Notes: generated by a model not told the origin, from the letters alone. A stretch of DNA of 13,024 nt from GCA-003244245 sp035463315 (GCA_035463315.1 DATHTJ010000357.1:1-13024); one strand, 5' to 3'; counted from the first letter of the stretch, positions 6,010-12,941 are shown. Numbers and translations are program-made.

Positions 6010-8037
6010 GTGAATCGATCTCGACTGCTGGCCGGCGTGTTGGTTGCACTGATGTGGGGCGTGGCGGCCTGCGCGAGCACACCACCACCGCTGGGATCAG
6101 GGCTGCTGCTACCCGGATACGACCGCCAGGCGCGAGCGCAGGACGACCTCTTCCAGTTCGCGAACGGCGAGTGGCTTCGCACCACCGACATACCGGGCGA
6201 CCGATCCCAGTACAGCGCATTCGTCGCGCTTGCCGACCAGTCCGAGACGAACTTGCGAGCGATCGTCGAGGACAGCGCGGCCCGCCGCGGCGCGGCCGGC
6301 TCGCCAGACCAGCAGATCGGTGACTTCTACGCGAGCTTCATGGACGCCGCGCGAGTCGACGCGCTCGGGGCCGCCCCGCTGAAGGAGTCGCTGGACCGCA
6401 TCGACGCGCTCGCCACCCCGGCGGACCTCGCCCGGTACTTCGGCGAGAGCGCGACGACGAACATCTCCAGCCCCCTCGCGCTGTCCATCAATCAGGACGC
6501 CAAGAACGCGTCGGCCTACCTCCCGAGCGTCTGGCAGTCCGGGCTCACCCTGCCCGACCGGGACTACTACCTGAAGTCCGATCCGCAGTTCGTGACGATC
6601 CGCGACAAGCTGCGGGCCTACGCCGCACGCATGCTGGGCCTGGCCGGCATCGCCGATCCGGACGGGTCGGCCAGCCGCGTGCTCGCCCTGGAGAACCGTC
6701 TCGCCGAAGTCCAGTGGTCCGCCGCGATGGAACGCGACGCGACGGCCACCTACAACAAGTACACCGTCGCCGATGCCACTGCGCGGACCCCGGGGCTGGA
6801 CTGGAGGGCTTACCTCGACGCGGCGGGTGTGCATACCCCTGACTTCGTTGCCGCCGAGCCAAGCTACTTCACCGCGCTGGGTGTCGCGCTGACCTCCGTG
6901 CCACTGGCGGACTGGAAGGCCTACCTGAAATTCAAGCTCATCGACGGCCTCGCCCCCTACCTCAGCGAGGCCTTCGTCACGGCGCGCTTCGAGTTCCGCA
7001 GCCGCGAGCTGGCCGGGCAGCAGGAGATGCGCCCACGGTGGAAGCGGGGAGTCGCCGCGGTCGACAGCGCGATGGGTGACCTGCTCGGCCAGCGATACGT
7101 CCAACGGTACTTCCCGCCAGATGCCAAACGGCGGATCGACGCGCTGGTCAGCACGCTGATCGACACTTACCACTCGTCCATCGACGGCTTGGACTGGATG
7201 AGCGACGCGACCAAAACACAGGCCAAGGACAAGCTCAGCAAGCTCGCCGTGAAGATCGGCTATCCGGACAAGTGGAAGGACTACTCGACGCTGACAGTCG
7301 CCCGCAACGATCTGATGGGCAACGTGCTGCGCTCGGCCCGGCTCGAGCACCAGCGGGACCTCGACAGGCTCGGCAAGCCGGTGGACCGCGACGAGTGGTT
7401 CACCACACCGCAGACGGTCAACGCCTTCTACCACCCGAGGCGCAACGAGATCGTGTTCCCGGCCGCGATCCTGCAGCCACCGTTCTTCGACGCGACCGCT
7501 GACGATGCCGTCAATTACGGCGGCATCGGCGGGATCATCGGTCATGAGATCAGCCACGCGTTCGACGACCAGGGCCGCAAGTTCGACGGGACCGGCAATC
7601 TCCGCGACTGGTGGACGCCGCAGGACGTGCAGCGCTTCACCGAACGGACCGCCGCCCTGACCGCGCAGTACTCGGCCTACGAGCCGCTGCCCGGCCAGCA
7701 CATCAACGGTGAGCTCACCCTGGGCGAGAACATCGCCGACCTGTCTGGCCTCACGGTGGCGATGCGCGCCTACCGGCTGTCGCTCGGCGGCCGACCGGCA
7801 GTTGTGCTGGACGGTTTTACCGGCGAGCAACGCTTCTTCCTGGGGTGGGCGCAGGCGTGGCGCGGCAAGAGCCGGGACGAGGCGCTGCGCTCGCAGCTAT
7901 TGAGCGATCCCCACAGCCCCCATGAGTTCCGCACCAACGGCGTCGTCAGCAATCTGCCCGAGTACTACGCGGCCTTTAACGTGAAAGACGGCGACAAGCT
8001 CTTCCGCCCACCCGACCAACGCGTGAAGATCTGGTGA
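6010..8037 (+). CDS. M13 family zinc metallopeptidase lipoprotein (neprilysin/PepO-like)
   Basis: 675 aa endopeptidase expected to cut oligopeptides outside the cell membrane. Residues 1-21 form a lipoprotein signal (basic MNRSR, hydrophobic stretch, lipobox VAAC with Cys21 as lipidation site). Zinc site: HEISH at 512-516 (His512, Glu513, His516) and ENIAD at 573-577, whose Glu573 is the third zinc ligand and Asp577 supports it. NAFY at 471-474 is the family's substrate-backbone motif. The C-terminus has the usual NLPEYYAAFNVKDGD block, ending in KIW instead of the frequent CxxW. Length fits bacterial M13 enzymes (about 630-700 aa). GTG 6010 follows a GGGGG tract and starts the signal peptide cleanly. 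Downstream of the transporter and small gene on the same strand. Substrate unknown; turnover of, or protection from, a nearby peptide product is possible but speculative. Confidence 0.95.
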   Translation: MNRSRLLAGVLVALMWGVAACASTPPPLGSGLLLPGYDRQARAQDDLFQFANGEWLRTTDIPGDRSQYSAFVALADQSETNLRAIVEDSAARRGAAGSPDQQIGDFYASFMDAARVDALGAAPLKESLDRIDALATPADLARYFGESATTNISSPLALSINQDAKNASAYLPSVWQSGLTLPDRDYYLKSDPQFVTIRDKLRAYAARMLGLAGIADPDGSASRVLALENRLAEVQWSAAMERDATATYNKYTVADATARTPGLDWRAYLDAAGVHTPDFVAAEPSYFTALGVALTSVPLADWKAYLKFKLIDGLAPYLSEAFVTARFEFRSRELAGQQEMRPRWKRGVAAVDSAMGDLLGQRYVQRYFPPDAKRRIDALVSTLIDTYHSSIDGLDWMSDATKTQAKDKLSKLAVKIGYPDKWKDYSTLTVARNDLMGNVLRSARLEHQRDLDRLGKPVDRDEWFTTPQTVNAFYHPRRNEIVFPAAILQPPFFDATADDAVNYGGIGGIIGHEISHAFDDQGRKFDGTGNLRDWWTPQDVQRFTERTAALTAQYSAYEPLPGQHINGELTLGENIADLSGLTVAMRAYRLSLGGRPAVVLDGFTGEQRFFLGWAQAWRGKSRDEALRSQLLSDPHSPHEFRTNGVVSNLPEYYAAFNVKDGDKLFRPPDQRVKIW

Positions 8038-8062
8038 CTGAGGCTCGGCGGAAAGCAGCGGG

Positions 8063-8076
8063 CGAGCAGCTGCTCG
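8063..8076 (+). terminator. 14-base perfect palindrome after the M13 peptidase gene
   Basis: CGAGCAGCTGCTCG, a perfect palindrome 26 bases after the stop codon. It could be part of a terminator for the peptidase gene, though a perfect palindrome has little room for a loop. A protein-binding site is the alternative. Confidence 0.3.
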
Positions 8077-8115
8077 GTCAGCACGGCAGCTGACGCCGCG
8101 CGAGAACGCTCCCGG

Positions 8116-8132
8116 TGCACTGGGCGAACCGG
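8116..8132 (+). repeat. 17-base dispersed repeat, copy 1
   Basis: TGCACTGGGCGAACCGG recurs at 9349-9365 with one mismatch (C to T at the tenth base). The two copies bracket the leader/sigma-factor segment. Function unknown. Confidence 0.6.
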
Positions 8133-8187
8133 GGACCCCAGGCCCGGTCATCATTTTCACGGATCATCTTTTGTCTACCCCAGGGCC

Positions 8188-8350
8188 ATGCAATCCTCCT
8201 GCATCAGATGACTGGAGGCACCCTTCATGGCAGGCGGCTGTGCCATTTCCGCTGGTGGGCCGGCTACAGGTCATTCCACGAAGGTAGGAACCTGCCCAAG
8301 CTACCTCATCTGAGGTAGCAGGAGTACCTGACCTGGGATACCCGGAAGGT
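8188..8350 (+). ncRNA. Candidate structured RNA leader with several hairpins
   Basis: Consecutive inverted repeats: ATGCA/TGCAT (8188-8192/8200-8204); CCTCC/GGAGG (8195-8199/8214-8218), mutually exclusive with the first; ATGGCA/TGCCAT (8227-8232/8241-8246); CAGG-tca-TTCC with GGAACCTG (8267-8277/8287-8294); GCTACCTC-ATCT-GAGGTAGC (8300-8319); and ACCTGGG-ATA-CCC-gga-AGGT (8331-8350). The GGAGG and ATG of a 28-codon ORF sit in stems two and three, and its stop lies in the fifth hairpin. This looks like a translationally controlled leader or a small RNA. I do not recognise a known riboswitch class, and no fold was computed. Confidence 0.35.
8227..8313 (+). CDS. Putative 28-aa Cys/Ser/Thr-containing peptide
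   Basis: ATG 8227 is preceded by GGAGG (8214-8218) at eight bases, a near-ideal ribosome binding site. The peptide begins MAGGCAISAGG and ends TKVGTCPSYLI, with Cys at 5 and 23 and seven Ser/Thr. It has no clear leader/core division and no modification enzyme gene is near, so a ribosomal peptide natural product is not supported. A regulatory leader peptide fits better, because start and stop both lie in predicted stems of the surrounding hairpin-rich region. A chance ORF is possible at this length. Confidence 0.35.
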   Translation: MAGGCAISAGGPATGHSTKVGTCPSYLI

Positions 8351-8355
8351 GGTCT

Positions 8356-8616
8356 GTGGAAGGGATGACCGGTCCCGGAGCGTCCGGCATCCTGGAGAAG
8401 CAGGAGACCATCCCTCAAGACAACCGTAAGGCGACCCAGAGTAATGCGCCGAAACCGATGCGCGCGCCTACCGGCGATGCGGTCAGCAGATGGGTCGCAT
8501 TCGGTCAGGACTGCCGATCTGGCTATACCAAAATACACCGCCCTTCGACAGCACTAGCAACGCGCGTGCAGAACCGTTGCAGATCACGCCATCGAACAAG
8601 GGACCACCCGCCATGA
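8356..8616 (+). CDS. Putative small protein, unrecognised
   Basis: 86 aa from GTG 8356, with GGAAGGTGG just upstream; ATG 8365 in the same frame has its own AGGG. The first roughly 50 codons have fairly high third-position G/C, the rest do not, so the real gene may be a decayed remnant or there may be none. The protein is polar and basic at the C-terminus, with no recognisable motif. It overlaps the 13-codon ORF upstream of the sigma factor gene by four bases. Confidence 0.25.
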   Translation: MEGMTGPGASGILEKQETIPQDNRKATQSNAPKPMRAPTGDAVSRWVAFGQDCRSGYTKIHRPSTALATRVQNRCRSRHRTRDHPP

Positions 8617-8654
8617 CCGACATCGACTTCACCAAGGGGCCGCGATTCCGATGA
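8613..8654 (+). CDS. Putative 13-aa leader ORF coupled to the sigma factor gene
   Basis: Reads MTDIDFTKGPRFR. Its TGA (8652-8654) overlaps the sigma factor ATG (8651-8653) as ATGA, the usual geometry of translational coupling. An AAGGGA lies about nine bases upstream of its ATG. AAGGGG within it (8632-8638) is rather far from the sigma factor start, so coupling could help initiation there. Very short, so chance cannot be excluded. Confidence 0.35.
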   Translation: MTDIDFTKGPRFR

Positions 8655-9247
8655 CGACCGCCACCATCAGTGACTTTCCCGCCGATGCCACGGACAGTAC
8701 GGCTGACCTGTTGCAGGGGATCGGCGAGGGGGATCCAGCGGCGTGGGATGAAATTTTCCGCCGGTACGGCAAGTTCGTTTTCGCGGCGGTGCGATCGTTT
8801 CGGCTGCAGGAGGCCGACGCGCTCGACGCGATGCAGATGACCTGGCTACGGCTGGCCGAAAATGCCGATCGGGTGCAGTTCCCCGAGCAGTTGGGCGGGT
8901 GGCTGGCGACCATCGCCCGCCGCGAATGCCTGCGCATCCTGCGCCAGGCCAAGCTCGGACCACATCTCACCGACGTGACGCTAGAGACTGTCTCCGACCC
9001 CTCGGCGGGTCCCGAGCAGCACGCCATCGACGCTAACATCACACGGACGCTGCGGAAACTCGTCGACGAGTTATCACCACGCCGACGGACCCTGATAAGG
9101 ATGCTGTTCACCGACAATCCCAGCTCCTATAGCAAGCTCTCTCGCATCACCGGAATTCCGATTGGCGGGATCGGGCCCACTCGATTGCGGATCTTGCGAC
9201 AGCTGCGCGACAAAATCGACGAACACGAGGTGAGACCAGGTGCCTGA
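8651..9247 (+). CDS. RNA polymerase ECF-type sigma-70 factor
   Basis: 198 aa sigma factor that directs RNA polymerase to a specific promoter set. The sigma-2 region spans about residues 20-100 (LLQGIGEGDPAAWDEIFRRYGK, then DALDAMQMTWLRLAEN and the -10-recognition helix GGWLATIARRECLRILR). The sigma-4 region spans about 133-190 with the helix-turn-helix SYSKLSRITGIPIGGIGPTRLRILRQL; the IPIG-x-IGPTR form is typical of many actinobacterial ECF factors. There is no sigma-3 domain. ATG 8651 overlaps the stop of a 13-codon ORF. No anti-sigma factor (zinc-finger or membrane) is seen on either side; only a 32-codon ORF overlaps its end. Control may therefore lie in the leader upstream or elsewhere. 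Target promoters unknown. Confidence 0.93.
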   Translation: MTTATISDFPADATDSTADLLQGIGEGDPAAWDEIFRRYGKFVFAAVRSFRLQEADALDAMQMTWLRLAENADRVQFPEQLGGWLATIARRECLRILRQAKLGPHLTDVTLETVSDPSAGPEQHAIDANITRTLRKLVDELSPRRRTLIRMLFTDNPSSYSKLSRITGIPIGGIGPTRLRILRQLRDKIDEHEVRPGA

Positions 9248-9338
9248 CAATAACCATCGCTGTAAACTTCCGTCGCCCTCGAAGGTCAGCAGGTCACCCT
9301 CACCCCGCCCAGCAACCCAGGCCCGGCCCGCGCGCTAA
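9240..9338 (+). CDS. Putative 32-aa ORF overlapping the sigma factor stop
   Basis: GTG 9240 overlaps the end of the sigma factor gene; GAGGTGAG lies just upstream as a possible binding site. The product starts MPDNNHRCKLP and is Pro/Arg/Ser-rich with one Cys. Not recognised. It could be the remnant of a gene once coupled to the sigma factor, or chance. Confidence 0.25.
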   Translation: MPDNNHRCKLPSPSKVSRSPSPRPATQARPAR

Positions 9339-9348
9339 GCCCGCACAC

Positions 9349-9365
9349 TGCACTGGGTGAACCGG
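9349..9365 (+). repeat. 17-base dispersed repeat, copy 2
   Basis: TGCACTGGGTGAACCGG, one mismatch from 8116-8132. Two bases after it begins the stem-loop at 9367-9404. Confidence 0.6.
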
Positions 9366-9366
9366 C

Positions 9367-9404
9367 GCTGCCGGGCAGGGCTCGGGGGTACCCGGCCCGG
9401 CAGC
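9367..9404 (+). terminator. Strong GC-rich stem-loop between sigma factor and metallophosphoesterase
   Basis: GCTGCCGGGC (9367-9376) and GCCCGGCAGC (9395-9404) are perfect 10-base complements. The 18-base spacer contains the palindrome GGGTACCC (9386-9393), so the stem can be elongated. No T-run follows. Probably terminates the sigma factor transcript. Confidence 0.6.
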
Positions 9405-9574
9405 GGAGGGATCATACCCGGTCACCTGATGCGTTCCCCGCCTCCCCCGCCATCATTCGGACGTGAGCCGACAACGGCGCCCGGGCAACCCAGTCTCGTG
9501 CAGGGCCTGCGGCGCGGCGCCGGGATCGGACAGCGACCGTAAGCAGTCCCCTGTCGCCAGGGCACGATGGGGAC
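9405..9574. other. Spacer before the metallophosphoesterase, nothing recognised
   Basis: With 9248-9366 this makes an interval of about 330 bases without a recognised gene. Apart from the 32-codon ORF, the 17-base repeat and the stem-loop described here, I see only the likely promoter region of the metallophosphoesterase. No clear promoter hexamers were found. Confidence 0.4.
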
Positions 9575-10087
9575 GTGAAACTGCTGCTGATGGCCGACAC
9601 TCACGTTCCGCACCGCGCCCGGGATCTGCCCGAGCAGCTGTGGCGGGCTGTAGCCGAGGCCGATGTCGTGGTGCATGCCGGGGACTGGGTCTGCGTCGAG
9701 CTACTGGATGCGGTGCTGGCCCGGTCGGAGCGGCTGATCGGGGTGGTCGGTAACAACGACGGGCCGTCGTTGTCCGCAAGGTTGCCAGAGGTCGCGACGG
9801 CCCAGTTAGACGGCGTGCGACTGGCGGTCGTGCATGAGACGGGATCGGCGCGCGGCCGGGAGGCGCGGTGCGCCGCCCGCTTTCCCGACACCGACGTGTT
9901 GGTCTTCGGACACAGCCACATCCCGTGGGACACCGTCGCTCCTACTCACACCCCGACCGGCCTGCGGCTGCTGAACCCGGGCTCTCCGACCGACCGGCGC
10001 CGCCAACCGACCTGCAGCTGGATGACCGCCGAGATCGAGGACGGGCAACTCTGCCGGGTGCGGTTACACCAGCCCGATTCGCGTTAA
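9575..10087 (+). CDS. YfcE/MJ0936-type metallophosphoesterase
   Basis: 170 aa calcineurin-like phosphodiesterase expected to hydrolyse phosphodiesters with two bound metals, in the cytoplasm. All metal-site motifs are present: DTH (Asp8, His10), HAGDW (Asp37), GNND (Asn60), VVHE (His87) and GHSH (His113, His115), then NPGSPTDRR near 134-142, typical of the YfcE subfamily. Length is normal (about 155-180 aa). GTG 9575 follows GATGGGGAC and starts directly at the first beta strand. It seems to be a single-gene unit between a terminator-like stem-loop and a convergent gene. The natural substrate of this family is mostly unknown. Confidence 0.93.
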   Translation: MKLLLMADTHVPHRARDLPEQLWRAVAEADVVVHAGDWVCVELLDAVLARSERLIGVVGNNDGPSLSARLPEVATAQLDGVRLAVVHETGSARGREARCAARFPDTDVLVFGHSHIPWDTVAPTHTPTGLRLLNPGSPTDRRRQPTCSWMTAEIEDGQLCRVRLHQPDSR

Positions 10088-10163
10088 GGAGATCGCTGTG
10101 CCTGCCGCCGTGCTCAGTTGAGCGTTGTGCCGCTGATCCACCGGTGAGAGCCGAGCTGCCATC

Positions 10164-10679
10164 TCACTCCCGCGCCCCCTCCTTATCCTCCGATCCGCCC
10201 TCTGAGGGGGTCTCACCGCAAACGGCACAAGTTGTGTCCAGCGCTCTGCCCTGTAACCACTCCCGTACTTCTGTCAAACTCTGTTCTTTCCCTAGACTCT
10301 CGAATAACCGCCACCACACCTCGTCCAAGCCTTGGCCCATGACGAAGCTCACAGTTCTATACACGGTGCAGGGCGGTCGCCGACTCCAGGGCCTCCACTT
10401 CCATCTCGACGACCTACAAAATTGGCATTGTCCCCGCCTGTTGACATGGTGCCGACGCACCAGGATAGCGACCACAGCCAGCAGTTGAACGATTTGCTCC
10501 TCGGTTACCGCTGGCGATACCGATTTCTTGCCACTGAGCCGATCAGTAAGCTCTTCAAGCTGTTCTCGAAACAGTCGGTACCATGCCTCCGGCACGCTTC
10601 GCACGGGTTCTGGGGATTCCCTGTACCTGTACCACCGTTCGAAGAAAGAGCGACGGATTGAGTCAGGAGAATCGTTCAC
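10164..10679 (-). CDS. Uncharacterised protein with paired cysteines (zinc-binding-like)
   Basis: 171 aa from GTG 10679; GGGTGG lies about 9 bases upstream. I do not recognise a named family, but it looks like a real gene. The N-terminal half is helical and charged (ERWYRYRESPEPVR, LFREQLEELTDRL). The centre has GQCQFC (C85, C88), a Trp/Arg-rich stretch, then PPCTVYRTVSFVMGQ (C104) and LDEVWWRLFE. The tail has TTCAVCGE (C151, C154). Two CxxC pairs suggest one zinc site or a redox role; this is inference. Base composition is unlike its neighbours: 60-base lines within it count 50-60% G+C against roughly 68-70% nearby, and codons such as TTT, AAA and GTA are common. That points to recent acquisition. 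It is divergent from the XRE regulator gene, which might control it. Confidence 0.65.
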   Translation of the reverse strand: MNDSPDSIRRSFFERWYRYRESPEPVRSVPEAWYRLFREQLEELTDRLSGKKSVSPAVTEEQIVQLLAVVAILVRRHHVNRRGQCQFCRSSRWKWRPWSRRPPCTVYRTVSFVMGQGLDEVWWRLFESLGKEQSLTEVREWLQGRALDTTCAVCGETPSEGGSEDKEGARE

Positions 10680-10926
10680 CCAATGACCACCCGCTGCGTC
10701 TCGTCCGCTCGGCGATGAAGCCGTTGTCTCAGCGTGATCAGACGTTCGGCGAACTCGTGCCGCACATCGGTTCTCATCAGTTCCGTCCCGTAAGCGGTGC
10801 TACCGGCGGGAAGTCGCCGTGTGTGATCGCTTGGTTGCAGGACAATGATAGCCTGAAGAGCGACCGGGAGGAACTGGCTGCCAGTACGAGTATTCGCAGC
10901 TCAACAATAGTGGATGGGGACACTCG
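10680..10926. other. Divergent promoter region
   Basis: About 250 bases between the minus-strand cysteine-protein gene and the plus-strand XRE regulator, so it should hold promoters in both directions. Candidate -10-like hexamers on the plus strand are in ACAATGATAGCC (about 10841-10852) and CAATAG near 10904, but no convincing -35 partner was found. No gene seen. Confidence 0.35.
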
Positions 10927-12051
10927 ATGGTCAGCGGCCGAGCAACATTGCGCGGCAGTCAGGGCTCGCGGCGTTGCCTCGGCGCGGTGTCAGGCTTCCT
11001 GCTCAAGTTGATCAGAGAATCGGCCGGGCTCACTCAGGTCCAACTGGCTGGACAGCTTGGTGTGGACGTGGCCAGCGTGCAGGGTTGGGAGAGCGGTCGC
11101 CGGCCGCTGGCAGCCCTGCGCACCGCGGACTTGATGCGGCTGCGATACCAGCTGTTGAGATGCGGGGCGCAGCCCACCTTGCTCGCAACGCTGGAGGACG
11201 CCATCCAGGCGGATCTGATCATCGCGGACACGGTGCAGGCCGGCGACCAGCTCATCGAGGCCGACCGGCACCCGCTGGGCGCAACCGTTCACCAGTGCAA
11301 GCTGACCAACCTGATCACGTGGCCGTTCACCGGGATAGTCCCGACCCAGCTGGGAGACCTCGTCACAATGCGGGCGCGGCGCGGGCCTGCCCCCGGCCAG
11401 CCGACGCTCACCGAGGACGAGCGGACGCGCTTCTTCGATCACCTCCTCGTCACCGCGAACGCCAACCCGCATGAGTACGCCGCGCTGCCCCGTCGCCAAG
11501 CGATCTACCTGCTCGGTTTTGACACCCGAGCGAGCACGGCCGAGTGGCTGCGCACCGAGCAGCTGCGCGCCCTGCGCGACGCTGGTCCCACCGATCATGT
11601 TCCGTCCTGGGTGGTTGTCCGGTCCTGCGCCGTCGCACTGGCCTACGGCGGCGATCGCGACCCGTTGCGGGCGTTCCTTCAGCGGACCTTGACCACCGAC
11701 CAGCTGGAGCAGGCGAACCTCAACTACTGGGCCTATTGGGTGGGTGAGATCGACGGCATCCAAGTCGATGACGAGTTCATGGTCCGTGTCGACCCCCGGG
11801 ACTGGAGCGGAGATCGGCTGCTGGGACACCTGCTCGAACGTCTGCATCCCGGCTCCGGGCAGGTCGAGCTCAACATCCACACGGTGTGGGCGCTGCTGCT
11901 CGCCCATCCCGCTCTGCTCAGCAACCATCCCGGTCTGAGATCTGCAACGGCCAGCACGGTCGACAAGCTTGCCGCGGATCGCGATCTCAGTGTGCAGGCG
12001 CGGCGTGAGTTGTCGGACATCGCCTACGCGGTCCGCCTCGTACACCGGTAG
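10927..12051 (+). CDS. XRE-family helix-turn-helix regulator with long C-terminal domain
   Basis: 374 aa DNA-binding protein. The helix-turn-helix lies at about residues 24-62: FLLKLIRESAGLTQVQLAG then LGVDVASVQGWESGRRPL, the classic Cro/C1 arrangement. The remaining 290 residues are helical with no enzyme motif seen and may sense a ligand or form a dimer. ATG 10927 has GGATGGGGA six bases upstream; GTG 10987 is a possible shorter start just before the HTH but lacks a binding site. The next gene, an HD-domain hydrolase, begins 14 bases after the stop, so the two are surely cotranscribed. Similar regulator/HD pairs occur in other actinomycetes (from memory). It is divergent from the low-GC cysteine-protein gene and could bind the region between them. 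Confidence 0.88.
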   Translation: MVSGRATLRGSQGSRRCLGAVSGFLLKLIRESAGLTQVQLAGQLGVDVASVQGWESGRRPLAALRTADLMRLRYQLLRCGAQPTLLATLEDAIQADLIIADTVQAGDQLIEADRHPLGATVHQCKLTNLITWPFTGIVPTQLGDLVTMRARRGPAPGQPTLTEDERTRFFDHLLVTANANPHEYAALPRRQAIYLLGFDTRASTAEWLRTEQLRALRDAGPTDHVPSWVVVRSCAVALAYGGDRDPLRAFLQRTLTTDQLEQANLNYWAYWVGEIDGIQVDDEFMVRVDPRDWSGDRLLGHLLERLHPGSGQVELNIHTVWALLLAHPALLSNHPGLRSATASTVDKLAADRDLSVQARRELSDIAYAVRLVHR

Positions 12052-12065
12052 GTAGGGTCACGCTT

Positions 12066-12635
12066 GTGGAGGAGCCCGACGAGCAGCATGCCGCCGTCGC
12101 CGAGTTCGCATTCGAGCTCGGTGTGCTCAAGCGGATACGCCGCGCCGGCTGGTGGCATGTAGGAGTCCGGGATCCCGAATCGGTCGCGGAGCACAGCCTG
12201 CGGGTCGCGCAGCTCGCCTCGCTCATCGCCGCGATCGAGAGTGCCGAGCCAGGCCGGGCGGCGCTGCTCGCCATCTGGCACGACTCGCAGGAAACCCGCA
12301 CCGGTGACATCCCGCACACCGCCAGGCCCTACCTCGACCAACGCTCCCCCGAAGTGATCACTGCTGACCAGACCGCCTCGTTACCCGATGCCGCCCGCAA
12401 GACGGTGCAGGAGGCGGTCGCCGAGTACGAGGCGCAGCGGACTCCGGAGGCACGCTGCGCGAAGGACGCCGACAAGCTCGAATGCCTGATCCAGGCAATC
12501 GAATACCAGGAGGCGGGCTACGCCAGGGTGCAGGGTTGGATCGACTCCGCACGCAGCGGCCTGCATACCGACACCGCGCGCCGCATCGCCGATGCCGCCC
12601 TCCGCACATCCCCGCTCGCTTGGCGGGATCGCTGA
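12066..12635 (+). CDS. HD-domain hydrolase, YfbR/HDDC2-like 5'-nucleotidase type
   Basis: 189 aa. HD-domain phosphohydrolase of the type that removes the 5'-phosphate from deoxynucleoside monophosphates; activity here is inferred. Metal-binding motifs in order: AEHS (His43), HDSQE (His72, Asp73, Glu76) and AKDADKLE (Asp134, Asp136). The N-terminal LKRIRRAGWW and ESVAEHSLRVAQLA blocks are typical of the subfamily, and length matches (about 185-200 aa). GTG 12066 lies 14 bases after the XRE stop, with GTAGGG as a weak binding site. Being cotranscribed with a regulator suggests that nucleotide removal or a nucleotide signal belongs to that regulator's circuit. The family is near certain, the substrate is not. 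Confidence 0.92.
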   Translation: MEEPDEQHAAVAEFAFELGVLKRIRRAGWWHVGVRDPESVAEHSLRVAQLASLIAAIESAEPGRAALLAIWHDSQETRTGDIPHTARPYLDQRSPEVITADQTASLPDAARKTVQEAVAEYEAQRTPEARCAKDADKLECLIQAIEYQEAGYARVQGWIDSARSGLHTDTARRIADAALRTSPLAWRDR

Positions 12636-12941
12636 GGAGCCAACCCTGACCGCGACGGAGTGTTCCGCAGCTGTCGACCCCGGAGCAGGTCGAAAAACCA
12701 CACGTATAGCAAAATGCTTAACGACAATAGCAATAAGTATACGAATTACCCTGCATCAGACGGCATCGAGTCGCGGTGGTGCTACGCCCAGAACCGCGCC
12801 GGTCGGGTGGGTGCGATTGGAGGGCAGGTACCCGATCCGGTGGTGACGCGGGCAACGATGGTTGCATCGGCAGCGCAGCCAGCAGAGCGCCTGACCAGAA
12901 CGCCGACGACCCGCAGCACGGCAGCGGGCTAGGCTCCGGCC
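12636..12941. other. Intergenic region with AT-rich patch upstream of proS
   Basis: No gene recognised in these 306 bases. About 60 bases from 12695 count only 22 G/C, far below the surroundings. Inside are CGTATA (12703-12708) and its complement TATACG (12738-12743), 29 bases apart, and TATA-like hexamers. It is the most likely place for the proS promoter, although it lies about 200 bases from the start codon; an operator or decayed insertion is also possible. Confidence 0.4.

Noticed and set aside
6109..7830. Long minus-strand open frame across the M13 peptidase gene
   Set aside because: Shadow frame; the plus strand carries the HEISH and ENIAD zinc motifs.
8227..8313. 28-aa peptide as a lanthipeptide precursor or staphylococcal-type thiolactone autoinducer
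   Set aside because: No leader/core layout, no modification enzyme, protease or agr-type gene in the window; the resemblance is limited to a Cys followed by five residues at the C-terminus.
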